Source: Frigoriglobus tundricola
Lineage (GTDB): Bacteria > Planctomycetota > Planctomycetia > Gemmatales > Gemmataceae
Direction: 5' to 3'
DNA: 64,000 bases
Assembly (NCBI RefSeq): GCF_013128195.2
Contig: NZ_CP053452.2
Span: forward strand, 6,510,001-6,574,000
The notes beneath the pieces are model-generated. The model was given only the letters and a program-made list of their open reading frames with translations. It had not been told where the DNA came from and did not search any database. Each line of letters starts with the position of its first letter. Within the stretch, counting starts at the first letter, position 1. Made by a program: the position numbers and the translations under genes. Below are positions 52,803 to 61,327 of the stretch, piece after piece.

Positions 52803-53213
52803 ATGCGCGTGAAAAGCGACGTGCTTCGGCGAATCGCCGGCACGGAACTCGACAAACTCTTTCCCGATACGGCCCCCCGCGCCCGCGACGACCTCATTAC
52901 CGCCGTCGTTCGGCAGTGGATCACCTCGGCCGGGCACGCGGGCATTTTCACTGTCGCGAGGAACTACTGGCTTCATTTTGAAGAGTTCCCGGATGAACGG
53001 TTCCAGGTTCATGCCGAGGTCACGACCCCGGACGGCCTTGGTCAACTTCTGCGCAACCACCTCGCCCAAGAAGACGACGTTCCGCGCATCTTGCGGCAGC
53101 TCACGCTCCGGCAAGCCGTCGTCTTCGACAACGAAGACGCCATCGCGTTCAAGATTCGGGTCCGCCCGGAGCTTCGGAGGTTTGAAATCGAACCCGCGGA
53201 CCCGGAGGAGTAG
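52803..53213 (+). CDS. hypothetical protein
   Basis: A 136-residue protein. It starts MRVKSDVLRRIAGTELDKLF and continues through a helical segment (RARDDLITAVVRQWITSAGH). An alpha/beta part (FTVARNYWLHFEEFPDERFQ, AIAFKIRVRPELRRFEIE) follows. Composition and codon pattern look real, but I do not recognise the family. The start is the first ATG of the conserved-looking part; the long frame upstream is Arg/Pro noise. It lies in the degraded island between toxin-antitoxin genes and the peptidase. Confidence 0.6.
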   Translation: MRVKSDVLRRIAGTELDKLFPDTAPRARDDLITAVVRQWITSAGHAGIFTVARNYWLHFEEFPDERFQVHAEVTTPDGLGQLLRNHLAQEDDVPRILRQLTLRQAVVFDNEDAIAFKIRVRPELRRFEIEPADPEE

Positions 53214-53383
53214 GCGGCGATGTTCCTTGTCCGAGCCGCCTCACTACGAATCCGCTTGCGCGAGGGCAGCTCTCCCCATAGGATCGCGCCCGAGGCTGGG
53301 CCGGACGGGCAGAGCTTCGTGGCCGTCGGCCCCGTGCCTTCGGTCGCCACTGACAACGTCAAATCAACACGCCGAAAGGGAGG

Positions 53384-53683
53384 ATGATGCCCACCGACAA
53401 ACCACAACCGCCCTCCGGAAAAGACGGCGAATCGCCCCTGCCAGCCGCCAACGCACGGTGCCGCCTCAGCGGTTCGGCCGAGGACTTCACGGTCGAGGAG
53501 ATTCGCGGTCTCCTCGCCAATCCGGTGTATGCCGGGATCGGCCCGTTCCCGCAACTGGTTCCTGACGAGCAGTGGGTACGTGCGGCGGCCCGCGCCATCC
53601 GGGAAGACGGACCCGAACAGTTCCTGGTCAACCTCCTGTTCGTGCTGCGCCAATCGCTCACGGACATCGGCGTCGAACAATAA
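53384..53683 (+). CDS. hypothetical protein
   Basis: A 99-residue protein with a disordered start (MMPTDKPQPPSGKDGESPLP) and a compact helical end: DFTVEEIRGLLANPVYAGIG, WVRAAARAIREDGPEQFLVN, LLFVLRQSLTDI. The AAAGGGAGG upstream is a strong ribosome-binding site. Fragments such as LLANPVYAGIG resemble the recombinase domain of large serine recombinases, where NPxYxG precedes the zinc region, so it could derive from one. This is weak. Confidence 0.55.
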   Translation: MMPTDKPQPPSGKDGESPLPAANARCRLSGSAEDFTVEEIRGLLANPVYAGIGPFPQLVPDEQWVRAAARAIREDGPEQFLVNLLFVLRQSLTDIGVEQ

Positions 53684-53711
53684 AGTCGGCCCGGGTGGGG
53701 GAGCATCTCAG

Positions 53712-54125
53712 TCATGGTTTTTCGAACGGGGTGGCGTAGAGCGCGAGTCGTCGCCACCGATCCTCCGCCGCGTGCACGACCTGGAGATCGAGATTCAGCG
53801 TAAATCGTAGCGTCCGGGACTGTTCGTCCCGTTCCTGCTCCCCGACCGCTTCGGTCCCATAGATTCCGATGTCAGCAAGGAGATCGGGTTCACGGCCCGC
53901 TTCGAATTCACGCACCAGCGGCACCAATAACCCGTGACGATGCTGCTCCTCGATCCACGGCAAGATCGCGGGCACCGGCAGCGGCGCATCGACCGGCCAG
54001 AGATTCTCCGGAAGGATGACCATTCGCTCGATCGACACCCCGCGTGTGGCGGCCTGAAAGTTGATCCGCATACTCTGCCGGCCCGGCGGATCCTGCCAGT
54101 AGTCGGGCGTATGAACCCAGGCCAC
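53712..54125 (-). CDS. hypothetical protein, possibly 5'-truncated
   Basis: A 137-residue reading from a GTG at 54125. The text VSIERMVILPENLWPVDAPL, then LPWIEEQHRHGLLVPLVREF and DLLADIGIYGTEAVGEQERD is well composed and looks like the C-terminal output or sensor part of a larger protein. An in-frame stop lies 27 bases upstream, so the present gene could be a remnant of a longer one. Family not recognised. Confidence 0.45.
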   Translation of the reverse strand: MAWVHTPDYWQDPPGRQSMRINFQAATRGVSIERMVILPENLWPVDAPLPVPAILPWIEEQHRHGLLVPLVREFEAGREPDLLADIGIYGTEAVGEQERDEQSRTLRFTLNLDLQVVHAAEDRWRRLALYATPFEKP

Positions 54126-54370
54126 CGACCGTAGACGCGCAGCTTAGGCGAGCCCGTGCCGATATTCGCCCGTCGCCGTCGTTCTTCTCGGCCGCGGCCA
54201 CTTCGGAACCCGTTCCGGCACCACGCGTCCGGGGCAGAACGGAGGCATAGCGATCGTTGTTGAATTCCCGCCTCAACCACATACGAACAGAATATCCTCC
54301 CCCGAACGCACCCCCGACCTCGGTCGAACCGTCGGCCCACCACGCACCCACCTTGAGGATTAACACGCAC

Positions 54371-55516
54371 ATGAACTACCTCAACCAACGGCGCTCGATC
54401 CTGACGCAGGCATTGAAGGGACGCGGTGTCGATGCGTTCCTCGTCACCACCCCGGTCAACGTGACGTATCTGACCGGGTTCACCGGCGAGGACAGTTACT
54501 TCGCGTCCACCCCCAAACACGAGATCCTGGTCAGCGACACGCGGTGCGAGGAACAGATCAAGGAGGAGTGCCCGGACCTGGAGGCTCACATCCGCCCGCA
54601 CACTCGGACGACGCTCGAAGCGGCGGCGGAGGTGCTGACCAAGTCCGGCGCAAAGTCCGTCGGCGTCGAGGGGAACCGGATTACGCTGGGCGAGTTGGAG
54701 CAGCTCAAGGCGCTCGCCCCGAAGCTCACCTTCGTTCCGCTGGAAGGGCTGGTCGAAACGCAACGGATGGTGAAGGACCCCGGCGAGGTGGAGAAAATCC
54801 GCGAGGCGGTGCGGGTCGCCGAGCGCGGGTTCCGCATGTTCGTCGCCACGCTCCGCGAGGCCGACACCGAGAAGGAGATGGTGGACGCGCTGGAAGGGTA
54901 CGTGCGCCGGGCCGGCGGGCGCGGGACGGCATTCCCGCCGATTGTCGCCGTCGGCGAGCGCGGCGCGCTGCCGCACGCCCCGCCCACCTCCAAGGAACTC
55001 GGTGACGGCAGCAAGCTCCTCGTGGCCTGGGGCGCGGACGTGGGCTACAAGTGCGACCTGACCCGCACCCTCCGCAGCCCGTTCGACACCGCGCCGAGCC
55101 GCCGCAACAAGCAGGAACGCGTCGGCTACGACTTCGGCAAGTTGTACGCGGTGGTGCTGGCGGCACAGAACGCGGCGCTGGCGGCGCTCCGGCCGGGGGT
55201 CAAGGCGAAGGACGTGGACGCCGCCGCCCGCGCGGTGTTCGCCAACGCCAAATTCGACAAGTACCCCGACCTGAACCTGGCCAGTTGCTTCACGCACGGC
55301 TTGGGGCACGGCATCGGTTTGGAGGTCCACGAGGCGCCGAAGATCCGACCCAATTCCGGGGACGTGCTCGAAGCCGGCATGGTCGTCACCATCGAACCGG
55401 GCATCTACATCCCCGGCTGGGGCGGTATCCGCATCGAGGACGACGTCCTCGTGACCCACGACGGGTGCAAGCTCCTCAGCACCCTCTCCCGCGAAGCCGT
55501 CACGCTCGCCGTATAA
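54371..55516 (+). CDS. M24 family Xaa-Pro peptidase-like protein with an altered metal site
   Basis: A 381-residue creatinase/aminopeptidase-P type protein with an N-terminal creatinase domain (VDAFLVTTPVNVTYLTGFTG) and a pita-bread catalytic domain (from about 155). The usual dinuclear metal ligands are Asp, Asp, His, Glu, Glu. Four are visible: Asp229 in KCDLTRTL, the His in THGLGHGIGLEVHE, Glu in VVTIEPGIYI and Glu in IRIEDDVLV. The first Asp, normally in a D-x-G-A motif, is Ala219 here (LLVAWGADVGY). The enzyme may bind one metal or be inactive. This is one of the few housekeeping-like genes in the window, and its neighbours are island debris. Confidence 0.88.
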   Translation: MNYLNQRRSILTQALKGRGVDAFLVTTPVNVTYLTGFTGEDSYFASTPKHEILVSDTRCEEQIKEECPDLEAHIRPHTRTTLEAAAEVLTKSGAKSVGVEGNRITLGELEQLKALAPKLTFVPLEGLVETQRMVKDPGEVEKIREAVRVAERGFRMFVATLREADTEKEMVDALEGYVRRAGGRGTAFPPIVAVGERGALPHAPPTSKELGDGSKLLVAWGADVGYKCDLTRTLRSPFDTAPSRRNKQERVGYDFGKLYAVVLAAQNAALAALRPGVKAKDVDAAARAVFANAKFDKYPDLNLASCFTHGLGHGIGLEVHEAPKIRPNSGDVLEAGMVVTIEPGIYIPGWGGIRIEDDVLVTHDGCKLLSTLSREAVTLAV

Positions 55517-55840
55517 AGGCGCGACCGCCCGCCGCGCGTTGTTCGGTGAGGATTGACCCGGCGGTTGTGTCTCGGATGGTTGGTTCCGTGCTCGATTCAA
55601 CAGCCAGCGGTCTGATAGCCCGCCCAACCAATAGATCGGCAAAGTGCTCCGCCTCGCCCCGGATGGTCTCGGCAGGTCTTCCTGCGCAGAGGGGCATGTC
55701 AAAAACCGGACAGGAAGAACGAGGTGTTGCTTTCCACCGGCGCAGGCCGCCCGGGAGTTCGATGGCAGGATGCCGGGCGGTCTCGAACGAACACCGCGCC
55801 GCTTCCTGCGGCGCGGTAGGTTGCTGCTGGCGTTGCACGA

Positions 55841-56764
55841 TCAGGCCGACGGTTCGGCTTCTCCCTCGGGTCGCGGGCGACCGGGTTGCAGGCCGTGAAG
55901 GTAGGCGGCGGCTTTGCTGGCGTGGCTGGCAGCGGTGAAGATCGCCTTCTTATCCACCTTCAACACCTTCAGCCAGGCATCGAGGTAGGTCGCGTGCCCG
56001 GGCATCACTTCGGGCGTGATGCCGAGATCGGCACAGAGGAACGCGGCTCCGAGTTCGGCGACGAGTTCTCCCACAGCGTAGCCGTCATCCCCGAACCGTT
56101 TCGAGTCGAAGGAGCGGTTGAGCCGCTTCTCATGCCCGACCCAGTGAATCGACTCGTGACAGCGGGTGGCGTAGTAGGTTTCGCGGTTCTCGAAGCTGTC
56201 GTAGGGCGGGAGCTGGATGAAGTCGGCGGAGGGTGAGTAGAACGCCCGATTGCCGCCGTGCCGGGTGTAGGCGCGCGTGTTCTCGAAGAACGTGTCCGCG
56301 TGGTCAAGCCGATCCTCCCGGTTCCGTGGGGTCTCGGCCCGTGCGTAGTAGTGGCCGGGCAACCCCTCGGTCTGTTCGGCGTTGAAGACGGTGTAGGCTT
56401 TCAGGAACGGAATCCGCTCGGTGGTCTCTTCGCCGGTCTCCTGGTCCTTCTCTTTCTTCTCAAAGGTGTTGGCATAGACGACCCGCGTTCCCTTCTCGCC
56501 TTTCTTGATGAATCCGCCGAGTTGCTTCGCCTGCTGGAAGGTGAGCCACAGCGGGCCGGAGTAACCTTTCTCTAAGGCGGTGAGCCAGAGGACGAGGACG
56601 TTGACCCCGTTGTAGGGTTGGCCGGTGTGACGCAGCGGGCGGCTGATCCCACCGGCCGCGTGGGCCGCATTCCACGGCTGGTGCCACGGCCGGCAACCCG
56701 CTTCGAGTTGGGTGACGATGGTGGCGGTGATCGAGGCGTACAGGTCTTCGCGCTGCGTGGTCAT
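55841..56764 (-). CDS. ardC: ArdC-like antirestriction/ssDNA-binding protein
   Basis: A 307-residue protein that in related plasmids binds single-stranded DNA and protects incoming DNA from restriction. The N-terminal domain shows the family start: LEAGCRPWHQPWN, PYNGVNVLVLWL, and WLTFQQAKQLGGFIKKGEKG. The C-terminal metallopeptidase-like part has RCHESIHWVGHEKRL with HExxH, then AVGELVAELGAAFLC. It starts with ATG (MTTQREDLY) at 56764. It supports the view that 49-58.7 kb is conjugative-element debris. Confidence 0.92.
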   Translation of the reverse strand: MTTQREDLYASITATIVTQLEAGCRPWHQPWNAAHAAGGISRPLRHTGQPYNGVNVLVLWLTALEKGYSGPLWLTFQQAKQLGGFIKKGEKGTRVVYANTFEKKEKDQETGEETTERIPFLKAYTVFNAEQTEGLPGHYYARAETPRNREDRLDHADTFFENTRAYTRHGGNRAFYSPSADFIQLPPYDSFENRETYYATRCHESIHWVGHEKRLNRSFDSKRFGDDGYAVGELVAELGAAFLCADLGITPEVMPGHATYLDAWLKVLKVDKKAIFTAASHASKAAAYLHGLQPGRPRPEGEAEPSA

Positions 56765-57346
56765 GAGAGCTACCCCCTAAGTGGTGAAATTGAAACGGCC
56801 CGGTGTGATGCGTCGCGCGCATCACCCGGGACACCGGGTGCCTTGCCAGGGGGGAGCTTCCGTCAAGGACGGAGGGCGGGAGGGGCCACGTCTGCACAAG
56901 CGCGCGGAGTCTTCGCAGCGCGCGCGGAAGATGGGGGTTGCCCGCCCGGAGCCGGAGCGAGCGTATGCGAGCGCAGGGCATCCTTGACGGAAGCGGGGGA
57001 TGCACCCCCGGCTTTTTCTTGGCTGGGTCTTCGGCTCGGGGCTTTTTGGGAAGGGGTGCAGGGGGAACCGTTGGTTCCCCTTGCAGAGGTGAGTCGAAAC
57101 GCGTCCCTCACCGGACGGCAACACGGCACGGACGAGGGCCATCACGAACTCGAGTCGCCCAAATGTCTATCGGCGGAATTCCAAAAAGGCATCCGAAATC
57201 ACAGCCAGACCAAGTCGGCCCCTCATTTCTTGTGAGGTGACATTGCGGTGATATATGTGTCGAATTGAGACATATGAAAACGCTGCAAACCGAGGTGGGC
57301 TGCGGTGGAGCAGAGAGGTGTTAACATTTCGTTAACGATCTAGTGT
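56765..57346. other. intergenic region with a dispersed palindrome
   Basis: About 580 bases between ArdC and the IS630-type element. No credible gene. It holds the palindrome at 57062-57080. Confidence 0.5.
57062..57080. repeat. palindrome GGGGAACC-N3-GGTTCCCC
   Basis: Perfect 8-bp stem. Flanking text (GGGAAGGGGTGC before, CAGAGGTGAGTCG after) parallels the copy at 13590. Confidence 0.55.
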
Positions 57347-57348
57347 TA

Positions 57349-58470
57349 CTGACCCGCAGGTTTACAACCCTGTACAATTCACCCAATCATCATAACCTGT
57401 TACTCCATGAGACCTAAAGGTACTGCGGCTGAGTTGGAAGCCCGTCGTCGCTTGGCCGTGCAGCGGGTGGCGGACGGGTGGTCCCGTGCCGAGGTGGCCG
57501 CGTTCCTCGGCGTCCACCGGGAAACGGTGGCCGAGTGGGTGCGGGCCCACAAGGCCGATGGGGACCCGGCTCTGGCGGCCAAACCACACCCGGGCCGCCC
57601 CCCGTTCCTGACCCCCGAGCAGGAAAAGCAGGTGCTCGGGTGGCTGGCCGAGGCGCCTACGAAGCACGGGTTCCGGACCGACCTGTGGACGGCCAAGCGG
57701 GTGGCCCAACTGATCCTCCAGAAGTTGGAGGTGAAATTCCACCCGCACTACCTGCGGGAATGGTTGACGAAGCGCAACTACACGCCCCAGAAGCCGGCCC
57801 GGCGGGCCAAGCAGCGGAACCCCGAAGCCATCGCGGGGTGGCTCCAGAAGGACTGGCCGCGGATCAAAAAAAAGTCCGGCGCCAGAACGCCCACCTCGTC
57901 TTGATCGACGAAACCGGTGTGTTCCTCAACCCGCTGGTCCGCCGGTCCTGGGCGGTGCGGGGCCAGACCCCGGTGATCGGCGGGGACGGGGGGCACCGGA
58001 AGAAGGTGTCGGTCATCGGGGCGCTGAGCATGTCCCCGAAGGCCCGGCGCCTGGGGCTGTACTTCGCCACCCGCCCGGACGGGTTCTTTACGGCTGACGC
58101 CGTGGTTCCGTTCCTCCGCGACCTGTTGACGCACCTGCGGGGGAAGGTGGTGGTCCTGTGGGACGGTGGATCCAACCACCAAGGGCCGCTGATCCGGGCG
58201 TTCCTGCAACGGAACCGGCGCCTCGCCCTGGAGCGGTTGCCCGCGTACGCCCCGGACCTGAACCCAGTCGAGGTGGTCTGGTCGTGGCTCAAGTACGGGC
58301 AACTGGCCAACTATGTGCCCGACGGGATCAAGGAGTTGGATAACGAGATCCTGGACCGCCTCATCGAGTTGAGGTGCGACCCGAACCTCCTTCGGAACCT
58401 GTGGGACGGGTCGGATTTGCCCTTCCCACATCTGAGGACGGGTTAACAGGGTTGGTTACCTGCGGATCAG
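57349..58470 (+). mobile_element. IS630-family element (1122 bp) related to the MITE
   Basis: Terminal inverted repeats start CTGACCCGCAGGTTTACAAC on the left and, reverse-complemented, CTGATCCGCAGGTAACCAAC on the right. TA flanks both sides (57347-57348 and 58471-58472). The ends match the MITE at 4112-4215, which is probably a deletion derivative or parasite. It lies 16 bases upstream of the relaxase start at 58487. Confidence 0.88.
57407..58446 (+). CDS. IS630-family transposase in two frames (slippery A8)
   Basis: Frame one (57407-57904) encodes the HTH half: MRPKGTAAELEARRRLAVQR, then SRAEVAAFLGVHRETVAEWV. It runs into a slippery run of eight A at 57866-57873. A -1 shift there continues as KKVRRQNAHLVLIDETGVFL (first Asp), VVVLWDGGSNHQGPLIRAFL (second Asp) and YAPDLNPVEVVWSWLK (Glu). 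The product, about 345 residues, is a complete DDE transposase. The run is in the usual place for programmed frameshifting in this family. Confidence 0.88.
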
Positions 58471-58486
58471 TAATCTATAATAAGGC

Positions 58487-58667
58487 ATGATTCGCATCTC
58501 GCAACAGGATAGTGCCTCCGGTGCCAAGCGTTACTACGCGACGGCGGACTATTACAGCGAAGGGCAGGAGCTGGTCGGCTCCTGGGGCGGCAAGGGCGCA
58601 GACCGGCTCGGCCTGTCCGGGACGGTGGACCAATTCTCCTTCGAGCGGCTCTGCGATAACCTGCACC
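58487..58667 (+). pseudogene. MobF relaxase N-terminus, cut by IS66 copy 3
   Basis: About 60 codons starting MIRISQQDSASGAKRYYATA and continuing DYYSEGQELVGSWGGKGADR then LGLSGTVDQF. This is the start of a TrwC-type relaxase with the catalytic tyrosine cluster YYxxxDYY. At 58668 the IS66 end begins. The rest of the gene is not found beyond copy 3 within the window. The fragment at 1-2339 is a helicase-containing C-terminal part of the same family. Confidence 0.85.
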
Positions 58668-58735
58668 GTACACACCCGGCCAAAGACGGTCGGTGAGCGA
58701 CAGCCGGGATCGGCGGGGTTCGGTGTGGGATGGGC

Positions 58736-60292
58736 TTACGCGACGAGGAGTCGGGATTGTTGACGCTTCGCCCACACGTCGGGCAGAAGAGGTGCGAGTT
58801 GGTCCGCCGTCGGCTTCTCGCCCAACGCATGAAGGGCCGGAAGAACCTCACGCAGGTATGCCGTCGCATCGAGACCCAAGTGCCGACACGTGCCCACCAC
58901 CGAGAAGTGAACCGCGGCGTGCGCACCGGCCTTCGCACTGCCCACGAACTTCCAATTGCTCCGACCCACGGCGATCAGCCGGAGCGTTCGCTCGCTCAGG
59001 TTATTATCGATCGAGAGTCGCCCGTCCTCGGTGTACCGGACGAACGCGGCCCAGTGATTCGCCACGTACCGGATCGCGGCCCCCAGGGCCGACTTGGGCA
59101 ACGCCGTCCCGAGTGCCGCGTCGAGCCACGCCTTCAGGTCGTTCAGGATCGGGAGCGCCCTTGCTTGCCGCGTCGCGCGACGGGCGACGATGTGCTCCGG
59201 TGAGTCCGGCGCCGGAAGCGTGTGCTCGATGTGGTACAACCGGTTGATGCGTTCGACCGCCTTGGCCCCGGGGTCCCCGGCGCCGAGGAACTTGCGGCGC
59301 GCGTGGGACCAACAGGCGACGTGCTTGGCTCCGGCGGCGAACAGGCCGTTGTACTGTGCGAGGCAATCGGCATGCACGTGGCCCCGGAAGCCGCCTAAGA
59401 ACTGGTCCGGTCCGCTCGCGGCGTCGTAACCGGTCGTGAAGTGGAACGCCGTGTACGGGGCCGTCGGATCTCCGATCCCCACCCAGAAGTGGCCGTGCGG
59501 CATCGTTCGCTCACCGGGCTGGGCGAACCGCGAGCGGGTGTCATCGGACCAGAGGACCGGACACGTGCGCACCCGCTCGAGCATCAACTGGTACAGCGAC
59601 GTCAGTAACACCGCGGACTGTTTCACCCAATCGCCCAAGGTACTCTCGGACACCGTCACCCCCGCGCGCCCGATCCGGGCGACTTGGCGGTGCAGCGGCA
59701 GGTGGTCGAGGAACTTCCCGACGAGAACCTCGGCCAACAAGCCCGGACCACACAGTCCCTTGTCGATCGGTCCGACGGTACTCGGCGTGGCGGTCCGGAT
59801 CCGGTCCTCGGCCCGGACCGTCGGGGGGCACTGTTGGCACGCGTACGTCTTGCGGATCGTGCGCCGCACGAAGTACGGGGTCGGGTCGCAATCGAGTTGC
59901 TCGGTCTGGGTCTGGCCGATGCACACGCGGTCGCCACCACAGCCCGAGCAGCGGCGCTCGTCGGGGGTCAGATCGAGGACCGTGTCGCGGCGTTCGAGGT
60001 GCGCCGGGAGTGGCGAACGGCCGTGGTCGTGGCGCCGCTTCGCGGGTCCGTCGCCGGGGACCTTCGGTGGCTTCGGTGTGCGTTCGGACCGCCGGCCGAA
60101 CCGGTGCGTCGTGGCCCGGTCCAACTTCGCCTTCAAGGCCGCGACCTCGGCACGCAGGTCGTCGATGGTCCGTTGGAACTGCTCGGCCTGGCGTTGGAGC
60201 TGCGTGCGGAGGTCGGCGTTTTCGGCCTGGAGGGCACGCACCATCCCTTGGAGGGTCAGCACGTCGGTCGGCAGCGGGGCGTCGGAGTCCAT
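58736..60292 (-). CDS. tnpC: IS66 transposase TnpC (copy 3)
   Basis: Identical 518-residue protein to copies 1 and 2; intact and complete, with all catalytic motifs present. Confidence 0.95.
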   Translation of the reverse strand: MDSDAPLPTDVLTLQGMVRALQAENADLRTQLQRQAEQFQRTIDDLRAEVAALKAKLDRATTHRFGRRSERTPKPPKVPGDGPAKRRHDHGRSPLPAHLERRDTVLDLTPDERRCSGCGGDRVCIGQTQTEQLDCDPTPYFVRRTIRKTYACQQCPPTVRAEDRIRTATPSTVGPIDKGLCGPGLLAEVLVGKFLDHLPLHRQVARIGRAGVTVSESTLGDWVKQSAVLLTSLYQLMLERVRTCPVLWSDDTRSRFAQPGERTMPHGHFWVGIGDPTAPYTAFHFTTGYDAASGPDQFLGGFRGHVHADCLAQYNGLFAAGAKHVACWSHARRKFLGAGDPGAKAVERINRLYHIEHTLPAPDSPEHIVARRATRQARALPILNDLKAWLDAALGTALPKSALGAAIRYVANHWAAFVRYTEDGRLSIDNNLSERTLRLIAVGRSNWKFVGSAKAGAHAAVHFSVVGTCRHLGLDATAYLREVLPALHALGEKPTADQLAPLLPDVWAKRQQSRLLVA

Positions 60293-60305
60293 GCCGAAAG
60301 ATGGG

Positions 60306-60683
60306 TCAGGACGTGCGGGTGCGCAAGTCGGATTCGGACGCTTTCGGGCGACAATAACGGGTGAAACGTTTGGCCGACGAGTAGTCGATGCCGTCGAGGA
60401 TCATGGCGAACTCGGTGGCGGTGAGTTCGAGTTTGCGGTCGGTCGGGGTGGGGAAGTGGTACCGCCCGCGCTCGAGTCGCTGGCACCACAAGCAGAGCCC
60501 GTGGCGGGTCCAGTACAGGGCCTTGAGCCGGTTGGCCGAGCGATTGGTGAAAATGAACAGATGCCCGCTCAAGGGATCGGCCTGAAGCGTGGATTGGACG
60601 TGGCGGTACAGGCCGTCGAACCCGAGGCGCAGATCGACGGCCCCGCCGTACCAGAGCTGGGTGGTGGGTGGAATGCTCAGCAC
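60306..60683 (-). CDS. tnpB: IS66 TnpB (copy 3)
   Basis: Identical 125-residue protein to the other copies; GTG start within the end of tnpA. Confidence 0.9.
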   Translation of the reverse strand: MLSIPPTTQLWYGGAVDLRLGFDGLYRHVQSTLQADPLSGHLFIFTNRSANRLKALYWTRHGLCLWCQRLERGRYHFPTPTDRKLELTATEFAMILDGIDYSSAKRFTRYCRPKASESDLRTRTS

Positions 60684-61024
60684 GGGCGCCCCTCCACCGC
60701 ATGCACGAGGGCGGCGATGACCTCCGGTCGGGCATCGACCGGGAACCGCAGGACGGTTCCCGACGGGAACACCACCTCGATCGGCGGTCCGGCGGGCGAC
60801 GGGGTCAGGCGGATGGGGACGAGCGTCGGAGTGACCGGTACGGGTGATGGGGCGTGGTCCGCGAGGGTTCGCCGCCACACATAAAAGGACGGCGGTGAGA
60901 CGCCCTCGGCGGCACAGAACTGAGCGATCGTCTGCCCCGACCGGCGGAACCGTTCGAGTCGTTCGGCCCACCGGCGACGGGTGGCGGCCGGGTCACGGCG
61001 AGAGGCAGCAGGGACAGCAGGCAC
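60677..61024 (-). CDS. tnpA: IS66 TnpA (copy 3)
   Basis: Identical 115-residue HTH protein to the other copies; intact. Confidence 0.9.
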   Translation of the reverse strand: MPAVPAASRRDPAATRRRWAERLERFRRSGQTIAQFCAAEGVSPPSFYVWRRTLADHAPSPVPVTPTLVPIRLTPSPAGPPIEVVFPSGTVLRFPVDARPEVIAALVHAVEGRPC

Positions 61025-61327
61025 AGCGGCATCCTCCAGGGAAAACGGATGCCATCGAACTTACCTTACCTGTCAATGACGCCGTTCGCCGGTCGTGTAC
61101 GCTGTGGGAGACCGTGCGCGGGCCACGGCGATCGGCCGCGATCCCTCGTGAAGGCACACGGTCGATAATGGAAGACAATACACCTTGCCCACGGAACAAC
61201 CCAAAGCCGAACCGCCGTCACCACTAGCCACGCCTCCTCCCAAGCCTTCCCGTCTCACGCCAGAAGACGCGCGCCTGGCGATTTTGGTTTTAGGGAGGGG
61301 ATTGCAAAGCTCATCAGGGCGGGACGA

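Larger units (their letters stand above)
58668..61100 (-). mobile_element. IS66-family insertion sequence, copy 3 (2433 bp)
   Basis: Same length, ends and orientation as copy 1. Its flanking octamers (CCTGCACC on the left, GCTGTGGG on the right) do not match, so sequence has been lost or exchanged since insertion. The left flank is a relaxase gene and the right flank shows no relaxase sequence. Confidence 0.93.

Noticed and set aside
53795..55702. 635-codon frame antisense to the M24 peptidase
   Set aside because: Composition is that of an antisense shadow and the plus-strand peptidase is clear.
48908..58667. Composite transposon formed by IS66 copies 2 and 3
   Set aside because: The outer flanking octamers do not match, so there is no evidence that the segment moved as a unit.
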